A DNA stretch of 32,292 nt from Candidatus Thorarchaeota archaeon (lineage in GTDB: Archaea > Asgardarchaeota > Thorarchaeia > Thorarchaeales > Thorarchaeaceae). Where the stretch lies: positions 1 through 32,292 of the forward strand of contig RDNZ01000030.1 in assembly GCA_011364905.1 (NCBI GenBank), in the 5' to 3' direction. The translations under genes and the position numbers were made by a program. The notes under the pieces were generated by a model. It was not told the origin of the DNA and searched no databases. It was given only the letters and a program-made list of their open reading frames with translations. This document shows positions 14,747 through 21,842 of the stretch, one piece after another (the stretch's first letter is position 1; every line of letters begins with the position of its first letter).

Positions 14747-16579
14747 TTATTCCTCCTGTAAATCAATCCAATCCGGGATTTCCACCGTATCGGTATCAAT
14801 ATTCAATTCCCAAATGGTCCCATTGTTCTCAGTTTCTGAAGACATAGTAAATCCATGTCGCTCATAGAGGTCTGCTGCAGGAGGGTTCTTCTTTGTGGGG
14901 ATATACTCGCCTATCAGTTTCTTGGCTTTTGCCGCTCGTGCATCGGAAGCGATCTTGGCTAGCAGTGCAGTTTCAACAGACCTCCCGATGACCCTGCAGC
15001 TCATCAGAAGTGAGTCAATCCACCAATCGGTCCCTTTCATCTTGATAATAGACACACCTACAACCCCCTCATCGCCAAACTTGTCTGTCACAGCCATGCT
15101 ATATACAATCGCAGACTTGTCCTCACGGAACTGGCGAACCTCAGCATCTGTATATCGTCGTGTCGTGAGGTTGAACTGGTTGGTCTTTCCAATCAATTGG
15201 ACTACGCGTGGAGTGTCAAAATCATTTACGGGCTGTATTTTCACCTTAAGGTCCAAGGTTCTGAGAAAGTCCTCTATTGACTCGGCACTCTTTTCCAACT
15301 CAGCTCTTTTTCGCTTACCTGCATACATCTCACCCCTGACCAGGTCCTCCTTCGTGAGAGAGAGAACATCAAAGACAGTCAAGTGCTCCAGAGTTTCACG
15401 GTAGAGCCGAGGATTTTTGGGTAGTTCTACGACCAAGACCTCTGGATGCGCCAGAGACACCTGTGCTCGCTCAACGGGATTGTCATCAAAGAAGACCATA
15501 CTATCAAGGCCAATATTGATTTCCTCAGCTAGCTCGGCAATACTAGCAGCCTTATTCTGCCAATTGATTCGCATAGCGGCAAAGTGCTTTTCCTTTAGCA
15601 CTTGGTAGGGATGTTCCTGAAACACTTTGATGGCATCATCATAATTGTTCTTGCTACAGACTGCGAGAATGACTCCACGATTGTACAGACTGAGAAGTCC
15701 TCTTTGAAAGTCAACATATTCTATGCCGGGGGATACATTGCTGAGTTTGATACCCTCAAGACCATCTTCTCCAATGATGCCACCCCAGAGTGTATTATCA
15801 AGGTCCAGGACAATACACTTCTTTGCCCTACCCTTCAATGCTCGGATGTAACGTAGGTATTCATCAGCCAAAATCAGTGTGAACTCCTCGCTGAATGGCA
15901 CTGAACCCCGGTACCAAGTATTCCAATTAATAGTGCGGGATTTTCCGAAGTCCCCAGAGATTGATTCAAGATCCACGATGAAGACCTGGCTACTCTCTCT
16001 GAACGTATCTACTAAGTTCTCATTCGCGCCTTCAAAGAAGAGCTTCAGACCAAGTTTCTGTTTGTTGTCCACAATGCCAAGAGGCGAAAAAACAGGAACG
16101 AGGAAATTGTTAACGAGAATGATTGCTGAGGTGTTGTTCTTCAGAGTTTGGATAACAGCCACAACACTAGAAACTAGATCGTCTTGCAGACTTTTGCGCT
16201 CGTCTTCCGTTTTCCTCACATAGTCGGAAATGAACATCTTGTCTAGCACAGATGCAGCATCCACTGACAAAACGATGACATCTGGATTTGATTTGTACAG
16301 AAGGGAGTTCTTGTCAAGCGCTTCTTGACGATAAGTATTGAACCCACCAACGAATGTTCGAGTTTGAAATCCCTCAAGTCGTATCTTAATTTCAAGGCAG
16401 GCAGCCAAGGGTTCGAGTGTAGAAGATCCAATAACAGCGATACTCAACGTGTCTTTGTTTTCGAGTAATGGGAGGTCAAGAGCTTGAATTTTCTTGTATG
16501 CACTCCACAGGTTGAGGTAATTGGGATTTTCTCGGACTGGTTGTAGGATTTTTTCAACTTCTTGCGCAGTGTCTGTCAT
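14747..16579 (-). CDS. FkbH-type HAD-IIIC protein with GNAT domain (glyceryl/acyl-ACP loading)
   Basis: Three-part, 610-residue protein. An N-terminal SGNH-like domain (SIAVIGSSTLEPLAACLE, Ser52) is followed by a HAD-IIIC phosphatase domain with VLDLDNTLWGG (Asp259, Asp261), VCSKNN and FFDDNPVER. The C-terminal GNAT-like domain runs from about residue 450 (LSLLM-type core DSLLMSCRVIGRSVE, ending DLYERHGF). This is the architecture of FkbH/BryA-type enzymes, which take 1,3-bisphosphoglycerate, dephosphorylate it and load the three-carbon unit on an ACP. Related proteins occur in bacterial surface-glycan clusters. Its ATG overlaps the acpS stop and its 3' end holds the ACP ribosome binding site, so acpS-fkbH-acp is one operon. 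Whether the unit is glyceryl, lactyl or another acyl group is unknown. Confidence 0.9.
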   Translation of the reverse strand: MTDTAQEVEKILQPVRENPNYLNLWSAYKKIQALDLPLLENKDTLSIAVIGSSTLEPLAACLEIKIRLEGFQTRTFVGGFNTYRQEALDKNSLLYKSNPDVIVLSVDAASVLDKMFISDYVRKTEDERKSLQDDLVSSVVAVIQTLKNNTSAIILVNNFLVPVFSPLGIVDNKQKLGLKLFFEGANENLVDTFRESSQVFIVDLESISGDFGKSRTINWNTWYRGSVPFSEEFTLILADEYLRYIRALKGRAKKCIVLDLDNTLWGGIIGEDGLEGIKLSNVSPGIEYVDFQRGLLSLYNRGVILAVCSKNNYDDAIKVFQEHPYQVLKEKHFAAMRINWQNKAASIAELAEEINIGLDSMVFFDDNPVERAQVSLAHPEVLVVELPKNPRLYRETLEHLTVFDVLSLTKEDLVRGEMYAGKRKRAELEKSAESIEDFLRTLDLKVKIQPVNDFDTPRVVQLIGKTNQFNLTTRRYTDAEVRQFREDKSAIVYSMAVTDKFGDEGVVGVSIIKMKGTDWWIDSLLMSCRVIGRSVETALLAKIASDARAAKAKKLIGEYIPTKKNPPAADLYERHGFTMSSETENNGTIWELNIDTDTVEIPDWIDLQEE

Positions 16580-17019
16580 CGAATATCACCTCTGGGAAGT
16601 ATCTGTTCTACAGTGTCTTCGAGCAAGCTCTGAATCTCTTCCATACTTGAAACATATGTTCTGTGAGCTGCAAGTGCGACAGCCACTGCATGAGAGGATG
16701 AATGTGACAGGCTGATGTAGATGTCGTGATTACACTTCTGATGATGTGTGACATATGGGGCTCCATCGTCATCCCGCAGTATCTCGATATCGCTTATCGA
16801 GAGTCCACAGTTTGAATTGGTGGCCTTCAGGACTGCTTCCTTACCTGCAAATGTTACGGCGATATGAGGATAGGGATCTGAGAATCCAAAACAATATGCA
16901 AGCTCCTTAGCTGAAAAGGTCCGTTGGTAGAAAGAGGACCCAGTCTTAAGACTTCGAAATCTATCTATCTCTACTATGTCAGTACCAATTGCTAAATCCA
17001 GCTCATTTCCGTCAATCAA
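16576..17019 (-). CDS. acpS: Holo-[acyl-carrier-protein] synthase
   Basis: Transfers phosphopantetheine from CoA to the ACP serine. The 147-residue product carries the AcpS signatures IGTDIVEIDRF (Asp14, Mg site), AVTFAGKEAVLKA (Glu61) and the C-terminal ISLSHSSSHAVAVALA. A C-terminal tail of about 25 residues is extra compared with bacterial AcpS. The start is a TTG at 17019 with a weak ribosome binding site; the TATA box about 32-38 bases upstream implies a very short leader. It leads the operon acpS-fkbH-acp, and its stop overlaps the next ATG. Confidence 0.9.
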   Translation of the reverse strand: MIDGNELDLAIGTDIVEIDRFRSLKTGSSFYQRTFSAKELAYCFGFSDPYPHIAVTFAGKEAVLKATNSNCGLSISDIEILRDDDGAPYVTHHQKCNHDIYISLSHSSSHAVAVALAAHRTYVSSMEEIQSLLEDTVEQILPRGDIR

Positions 17020-17050
17020 CTTGCTTCTGTTTCGAAACAGTCCGTGGCTC

Positions 17051-17057
17051 TTATAAT
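17051..17057 (-). promoter_or_regulatory. TATA box of the acpS-fkbH-acp operon
   Basis: Minus strand ATTATAA lies about 35 bases before the acpS start, so the transcript should start within about ten bases of the start codon. It sits in the 51-base gap between acpS and the helicase-like gene. Confidence 0.5.
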
Positions 17058-17070
17058 CGTAATGACATGG

Positions 17071-18501
17071 CTAGCCCAGATGTTCGGATTGGCTTTCAAC
17101 AATGCTAGTGGACCATGGATATCGGTCTAGAATTCGTGTCATCAGACGATTGACTTTACGAATCTCTGAAGTCCCGGAATAAGCGAGGAGCATTACTAGT
17201 CCGCCTCTGGTCCTTTTGAACTTCTGATACATCGTCTTGGATGTGTTTATCGTGTCGCAAACAACCATGACCTCAGCCTGAGGTATGTCGAGGTCTCTCT
17301 CACCAACTGGGGACATGACAAGAACCTGTACTTCATTGTCTTCACGAAATGTCTTGAGGACGTCACCCTTATCACGCGTTTCGCCAGTTATGGTGAGGAC
17401 TTTTAGACCTGCTTTCTCAAGGACATCTTTTGTCTGAGACACCATCTCAAGATAAGATGTCAATACTACAGTCTTTTTGTACTTCAAAGCAATTTTCAGC
17501 ACGCGGGTAGTCTTCGAAGAAATATTTGGAAGGATTCTTCTTAGCTCACTGACATTGAAATAATGCGTAAGATAATCCCCATGAAACATACGGAGAAATG
17601 TCTTGGGAGGCATCGCATAGACATATTTTCGAAGCATTAGGAGACCTGTGTAGCGGCCTTTGAGTTCCTCAGTTATTGGTAGTTTCTCCAACATGAGGTG
17701 TACTCTCCTAGAATCACCATCGACGAGATGGAGATTATCATCCTCGGCCAACTCATTCATGATATCTGTCCGCGTGTTTCTGATTAGTTCATCAATGACT
17801 TGTGATATGGTCCGAATCTTAGGGTCATTGACAGTGCTCACTGTGAGAAAGGTTGGCTCGAGGTACTCCTCAACATCTGTATCGTAGAGATCATCCATCG
17901 TGATAAGCTCGGCACCCGGAAGAAACTGCTTCAGTGTATCTAGTTCTCGACGAATCTCAACTTGCTCATCATTGAATACAGCATGGTCATCACGAAGTGT
18001 CCCACTCATTCCAATGAGCCATTTCCCCTCAAGATACATGAGAAGTGTTGGCCATGGGAAAACAACTGCAGTTCGGTTGCTCGTACGTCGGATGAGGGTG
18101 TCAACCTCATTGATGATGACCATCTCAAATGGTTCGAGCAATGATGGGTCCTTTTTATACATTCCAGCAAGCACCTGGGGAGTCGCCACAATCACTCGTT
18201 TTTCCTGCAATATGCGAGGACGCCTTCCAGAAGGCACCCGAGAAGAGAGCTCTCCGAGCTCGTCCTCAAGACCACCATATTCGCCCATGAGATAGTCAAT
18301 GGTTTCGGCCAGAGAGGACGAGGAGTGGACAATGATGATGATTCTGGTGTTGGGATACTTCTTAGCAACCAGTTGATGAGTTATGAAACGCTTACCGAGA
18401 CCGCAGTCAAGCTCCAAAAGCAAGGGAGTACCCTCTTTCTCACCCACCTGCTCGAGAATATGGGTCTGATAGCCTCTTGGAGTGTACTTGGTCTTCGACA
18501 T
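17071..18501 (-). CDS. SF2 helicase-like protein with altered ATPase motifs
   Basis: A two-RecA-domain SF2 protein of 476 residues, resembling Hef/ERCC4-type and DEAD/DEAH helicases but divergent. Motif I is LDCGLGKRF (Lys37), with Arg where Thr/Ser normally binds magnesium. Motif II is IINEVD (131-134), with Asn for the first Asp of DExD. Motif III is GMSGT. Motif V is SPVGERDLDIPQAE, and motif VI is YQKFKRTRGG, with Lys in place of the usual Gly. An N-terminal PRGYQ acts as a Q-like motif. The two substitutions at the magnesium site suggest weak or absent ATPase activity, but this is inference. ATG 18501 has a short TGAG upstream; a TTG at 18522 is an alternative. It is downstream of the Lrp-type regulator on the same strand. 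Confidence 0.8.
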   Translation of the reverse strand: MSKTKYTPRGYQTHILEQVGEKEGTPLLLELDCGLGKRFITHQLVAKKYPNTRIIIIVHSSSSLAETIDYLMGEYGGLEDELGELSSRVPSGRRPRILQEKRVIVATPQVLAGMYKKDPSLLEPFEMVIINEVDTLIRRTSNRTAVVFPWPTLLMYLEGKWLIGMSGTLRDDHAVFNDEQVEIRRELDTLKQFLPGAELITMDDLYDTDVEEYLEPTFLTVSTVNDPKIRTISQVIDELIRNTRTDIMNELAEDDNLHLVDGDSRRVHLMLEKLPITEELKGRYTGLLMLRKYVYAMPPKTFLRMFHGDYLTHYFNVSELRRILPNISSKTTRVLKIALKYKKTVVLTSYLEMVSQTKDVLEKAGLKVLTITGETRDKGDVLKTFREDNEVQVLVMSPVGERDLDIPQAEVMVVCDTINTSKTMYQKFKRTRGGLVMLLAYSGTSEIRKVNRLMTRILDRYPWSTSIVESQSEHLG

Positions 18502-18556
18502 CGCAAACTCATGTTGGCTCAAGACGTTATGAACCCATCTGATAATCTCTTGACCT

Positions 18557-19642
18557 TTACTTGGTTTCCTTCAAGATGGCATCGATTTTCTCTGAGAACT
18601 CTTCATATGGCAGTCTCCAGCTCTCAGTGTCTTCACTATACATGTCAATCAGGTGGCAGTAACCCTTGTGTGATCCCTCTAGTATGAACTGAACAAACAT
18701 CTCATCAGTATATTGTCTGAGATTTCGTAGACGTTTCAAGAACTCATTTGCTTCTGTAGATGGCAGATAAATCTGTACAAAGAAGTGGCTTCTGCTCTCC
18801 ATAGTAATCTGATGGTAGAACGGAATCTTATCGAGCCAGAGCAGTATCTTTCCAGCATCTTTTGACTTGAAGAAGCATATGACGGCCATTTCGGATTCTG
18901 CAAAGGGCTTCATTGATGGTTTATAGCCTCTAATTATGCCTGACTCCTCCAGTTTCTTGACCCGATTATGGACCTGAGGTTGTGATAGGTCCAATATCTC
19001 CCCCAATTCACGTAGCGTGATATCAGGATTCTCTACCATATGTCTCAGAATCAGGGTGTCCTTCGCGTCGAAGCTAACGGTCTGTGGAAACTCCTCCATG
19101 TCTAGGTCAATCTCTTTGGTCTTCGACATTATCTTCGGGAGTGACTCAGACCACTTTTCCCAATCCCAGCCCTCAACCTCCGACAGCTTGGTTTGATATC
19201 GTTGATAGTCAACGACATCGAATAGATAGTAATCTTCAATCAGGTCCTTCTTCTTTAAGTCAGAGGCGAGATCGAGTATCACACGAGGAGTAGTGAGTGG
19301 ATAAACAGCGTATATGAAATACCCCTCATATTTTCCATATGTGGGTGCATAATAGTAAAAAACAGGGATTTCCTCCAAAACTCTCTTGAGTATCGGTTCG
19401 CTAGAAGGATTGCTTGTCACAACGAGTATGTATTCAGCCAGACCGAGTTTCCGTTCGTGGGTCATGACGCTGGCTTTGCGGAGAATTCCTTTTTCTTTCA
19501 ACTTCGAGATTCGATATCGGATGGTTCTACTCGGTTCATCCAAAAGCTCGCTAAGTTCTCTGGTTGATATCTTTGTTCCATGCTCTTCAAGAGCGCGAAG
19601 GATTTTAGAGTCTAGGGGGTCAAGTGAGGATTTCAGGGACAT
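18557..19642 (-). CDS. Lrp/AsnC-type regulator with two HTH domains
   Basis: A 361-residue transcription factor containing two winged-helix units of the Lrp/AsnC type. The first is near residues 10-58 (LDSKILRALEEHGTKISTRE, then SRTIRYRISKLKEKGIL). The second is near 190-240 (DAKDTLILRHMVENPDITLRE, then QPQVHNRVKKLEESGIIRGY). Each is followed by an alpha/beta ligand-binding-like stretch. Normal Lrp proteins are about 150-160 residues with one unit, so this is a tandem duplication or fusion. The effector is unknown. The region in front of it carries several copies of TAAGTATTGGC, consistent with autoregulation. Start ATG at 19642. Confidence 0.83.
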   Translation of the reverse strand: MSLKSSLDPLDSKILRALEEHGTKISTRELSELLDEPSRTIRYRISKLKEKGILRKASVMTHERKLGLAEYILVVTSNPSSEPILKRVLEEIPVFYYYAPTYGKYEGYFIYAVYPLTTPRVILDLASDLKKKDLIEDYYLFDVVDYQRYQTKLSEVEGWDWEKWSESLPKIMSKTKEIDLDMEEFPQTVSFDAKDTLILRHMVENPDITLRELGEILDLSQPQVHNRVKKLEESGIIRGYKPSMKPFAESEMAVICFFKSKDAGKILLWLDKIPFYHQITMESRSHFFVQIYLPSTEANEFLKRLRNLRQYTDEMFVQFILEGSHKGYCHLIDMYSEDTESWRLPYEEFSEKIDAILKETK

Positions 19643-19682
19643 TGCGTGTGATCACCGCTCGGACTTATTACGTTGACAAATA

Positions 19683-19832
19683 CACTTATACTTTGGCAAG
19701 CCTCTTTAAAAGTGATTCTACCAGTATATAAATCTCAAATTAAGTATTGGCCGAATCATGCATACTTATTTTGCCCAAATATCGGCCTAAGTATTGGCAA
19801 CATTTATATACAAATTTATGCCAGATATTTAG
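19683..19832. promoter_or_regulatory. Repeated operator-like boxes and TATA elements before the Lrp-type gene
   Basis: The motif TAAGTATTGGC occurs at about 19741-19751 and 19788-19798. Variants are TATACTTTGGC (about 19688-19698), ATATCGGCC (19780) and the inverted GCCAGATATTTA (19820-19831). Between them lie strong TATA-like sequences: AGTATATAAAT (19723-19733), usable on both strands, and ATTTATATAC (19802-19811), reading plus. The spacing suggests a regulator, plausibly the double-HTH Lrp protein, binding across both promoters. Confidence 0.5.
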
Positions 19833-19846
19833 TAGGTGCTTAAAAA

Positions 19847-19960
19847 ATGGCATTCGCGAAATTACGGAGAAAACTCCAACCTGAACCGGACCTGAAAGAG
19901 CTTCAAAGACTGAAGGCACAAGTTCGGACTGACGTCTACAGAACCTCTTTCCAGAGGTAG
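19847..19960 (+). CDS. Possible 37-residue basic peptide
   Basis: Small frame MAFAKLRRKLQPEPDLKELQ... ending at TAG 19958-19960. It has an AGGTG ribosome binding site nine bases upstream and a strong TATA box at 19803-19811. The peptide is helical and basic, and no family is recognised. It may be an intact small protein or the 5' remnant of a longer gene; a second charged helical frame begins 180 bases downstream. Confidence 0.35.
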   Translation: MAFAKLRRKLQPEPDLKELQRLKAQVRTDVYRTSFQR

Positions 19961-20141
19961 AAACAAGTTATCCATCTCAAGAGAAAGAGCCATACCAATG
20001 GCGACGGTCGTGTGTGTATCACGACCTCTCTTCCTCTTTATTCTGAAACCGTGGATGTTGCCTGTCAATTGCAGTTCTGCGTATTTCAACGGCGAGTCCA
20101 ATTGACTGTCACATTCCACTGCAATCATTACGATAAAAGAA
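19961..20141. other. Unassigned stretch in a gene-poor region
   Basis: About 180 bases between two small plus-strand frames, part of a 750-base zone with little coding support. The minus strand is open across it (a 151-codon frame, 19862-20317), but its ends are antisense to the small plus-strand frames and it lacks a ribosome binding site. No RNA structure was seen. Confidence 0.3.
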
Positions 20142-20357
20142 GTGATCAAATTGAATGCAACCACTCTCTCAGATCTTAGTAGAATAGCTGACCAGCGATT
20201 CACTGCAATAAGAAGAGAGGAAAGGAGAGCCCGGGAATACTGTGACAACTCAATTGAGCTCCGTAGATATTTGGCCGCAGAGATAGCAAACAGGATATTT
20301 GAGCAACGAAAAGACAAAGCCTTGATTGAGAATCACAGGGCAGGATTCATCAGATGA
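20142..20357 (+). CDS. Possible small helical charged protein
   Basis: A 71-residue frame from GTG, rich in Arg and Glu (RIADQRFTAIRREERRAR, AAEIANRIFEQRKDKALIEN), which looks like a real helical protein rather than a random frame. There is no good ribosome binding site, and the frame stays open for about 12 codons upstream of the GTG to a TGA. It may be the 3' part of a decayed or split gene whose 5' end is the 37-residue frame upstream. No family recognised. Confidence 0.35.
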   Translation: MIKLNATTLSDLSRIADQRFTAIRREERRAREYCDNSIELRRYLAAEIANRIFEQRKDKALIENHRAGFIR

Positions 20358-20391
20358 GATGTTTTTGTTTCCCAGTGCTATGCCGATTTCA

Positions 20392-20784
20392 TCAAATCTT
20401 CTTGAACACCTTTGCGAGTGATGGACCTTTTACATGCATATTGAACTCATTGAATTGACCAAAAGGCACGATATAGACCTCAAATCCCCTAGTACGTAGC
20501 CGGTCAGCTGTTTCTTCAATTACTGAGTCTGCAAATTCGGGTTCCGCTTTACTATCATCCAGATGAGCGAATGAGTGAAGAATCACTACATTGGATTCAA
20601 TTTTCTTAGCAAGCCATCGAATGTTCTTCACCATCTTTCGTAAGACACCTGTACGATTCTCTTCGTCCTCCTTCTCGGAATGGATCCAGACGAGTAAAGA
20701 CTCACCTATCTCTGTTCGAGTATCAGACTTAGATTCGTCAGGTCTGTACCAGAAACTCTCCACGTGAAGCATCAAAAGACGCAC
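20392..20784 (-). CDS. Free-standing threonyl-tRNA synthetase editing domain-like protein
   Basis: A 130-residue protein resembling the archaeal N-terminal editing domain of threonyl-tRNA synthetase, which hydrolyses Ser-tRNA(Thr) and is related in fold to D-aminoacyl-tRNA deacylase. It begins MRLLMLHVESFWY, has the hallmark VVILHSFAHLD (residues 67-76), and ends with VPFGQFNEFNMHVKGPSLAK. The best start is GTG 20784, because GGTGA lies five bases upstream and the N-terminus then matches the family. No synthetase catalytic domain follows, so it is a stand-alone trans-editing factor or a paralogue. It is 25 bases downstream of the membrane transferase gene on the same strand. Confidence 0.75.
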   Translation of the reverse strand: MRLLMLHVESFWYRPDESKSDTRTEIGESLLVWIHSEKEDEENRTGVLRKMVKNIRWLAKKIESNVVILHSFAHLDDSKAEPEFADSVIEETADRLRTRGFEVYIVPFGQFNEFNMHVKGPSLAKVFKKI

Positions 20785-20809
20785 CAAGATCACCAGCTAC
20801 TACAGGGTA

Positions 20810-21709
20810 TCAAAACCTCTCACCATTTGAAGGAATTGTTGTGCCTTCCTCGCCTTCCTCATCTTGCTCGCCAACCTTTTCGATTTTCTCAAAGACCACT
20901 GTCGGTCCTCCAATTGGCTGGTGAAGCTCTTCAGCAACCCCGAGCGGTTCTCTTGGAATTGCCTTTCCATGGACCCAGATTGTGTTTGATGGGATCATCT
21001 TGTCCTTTGGTACAACAGAGTTTGCACCTATGATGACATTATCGCCAACGTCTGCACCAGGAAGTATGACAGCATTCGCTCCTACTGTGACATTATTACC
21101 CAGCTTCACAGTCTTGAGATAGAGACGTCGTCCTTCGTACACGTGGCCACTAAGAATCGCGTCATAACCGAAGAAGCAATTGTCACCAATGATTGTCCGT
21201 TCAGGGTTGAAGAGACGTCCATTTCCCACAATGGAGTTCTTTCCAATCTTCGCCCCGAAAACCTGATGACGTGGTTTTGTATCAAAGAAGATACTGAAGA
21301 AGCCTGCAAAATAGGGATAGATAATGTAGTAGACCTCATAGTACTCATAGAGCAACCAAGCCTCTGTTTCAGCCTCGTAATATCCATCTTCGAGAAAGGG
21401 TATTCCCCTTCGTGACAACATGAGGAAACCTAGTAGAAAGGCAAGAAAAACACCATAGCAGATCAAAGCAAGCGGAACAAAGAGAACTATCAACCACCAA
21501 TAGTCAAGAGCAAATGCTGGGATCCACTGAGAGAAGGTTTGAGTCACAAAAGCATGTATGAACGAGAAGGGCCAGATTGTATCGAGAAAGATAGTGAAGT
21601 TCTGAACCACTATTGAGAATAGAAGAATTCCAGGGATTGCAGCTAGGGTTAGACTAACCATGATTGAAAGAATGAGGTACATGGAGTAGGCTACGGATCT
21701 AGCTTTCAT
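20810..21709 (-). CDS. Membrane-anchored hexapeptide-repeat transferase
   Basis: A 299-residue protein with hydrophobic membrane segments in the N-terminal 100 residues (LILSIMVSLTLAAIPGILLF and WWLIVLFVPLALICYGVFLA). A left-handed beta-helix domain follows (about 150-260) with repeats such as IGKNSIVGNGRLFNPERTII and VGANAVILPGADVGDNVIIG. It ends with an acidic tail. The arrangement resembles the transferase domains of Pls/Dit-type membrane acyltransferases. The substrate is unknown; a lipid or surface sugar is likely given the membrane anchor. ATG 21709 has AGGG six bases upstream. A TATA-like CTATAATAC lies about 50 bases upstream on the minus strand. It is divergent from a geranylgeranyl reductase family gene. 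Confidence 0.78.
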   Translation of the reverse strand: MKARSVAYSMYLILSIMVSLTLAAIPGILLFSIVVQNFTIFLDTIWPFSFIHAFVTQTFSQWIPAFALDYWWLIVLFVPLALICYGVFLAFLLGFLMLSRRGIPFLEDGYYEAETEAWLLYEYYEVYYIIYPYFAGFFSIFFDTKPRHQVFGAKIGKNSIVGNGRLFNPERTIIGDNCFFGYDAILSGHVYEGRRLYLKTVKLGNNVTVGANAVILPGADVGDNVIIGANSVVPKDKMIPSNTIWVHGKAIPREPLGVAEELHQPIGGPTVVFEKIEKVGEQDEEGEEGTTIPSNGERF

Positions 21710-21754
21710 TGTCAACCCTGCTGAACACTTGTCTTCGGTTGTTGATTTGACTTT

Positions 21755-21764
21755 GTATTATAGA
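21755..21764 (-). promoter_or_regulatory. TATA-like element of the membrane transferase gene
   Basis: Minus strand CTATAATACA lies about 50 bases before the ATG at 21709, in the 133-base divergent gap shared with the reductase gene. Confidence 0.4.
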
Positions 21765-21842
21765 TTGCGAATGAGGAGGGACCTCTTAGAAAGAGATATA
21801 GATGCCACCAAAAGGAGATGAGTCCAGCTAAGGAGCACCTAG

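Noticed and set aside
19862..20317. 151-codon open frame on the minus strand
   Set aside because: Its N-terminal part is antisense to a better-looking plus-strand helical frame and has shadow-like Ser/Leu-rich composition; there is no ribosome binding site or recognisable motif. The middle part looks less random, so it is not excluded.
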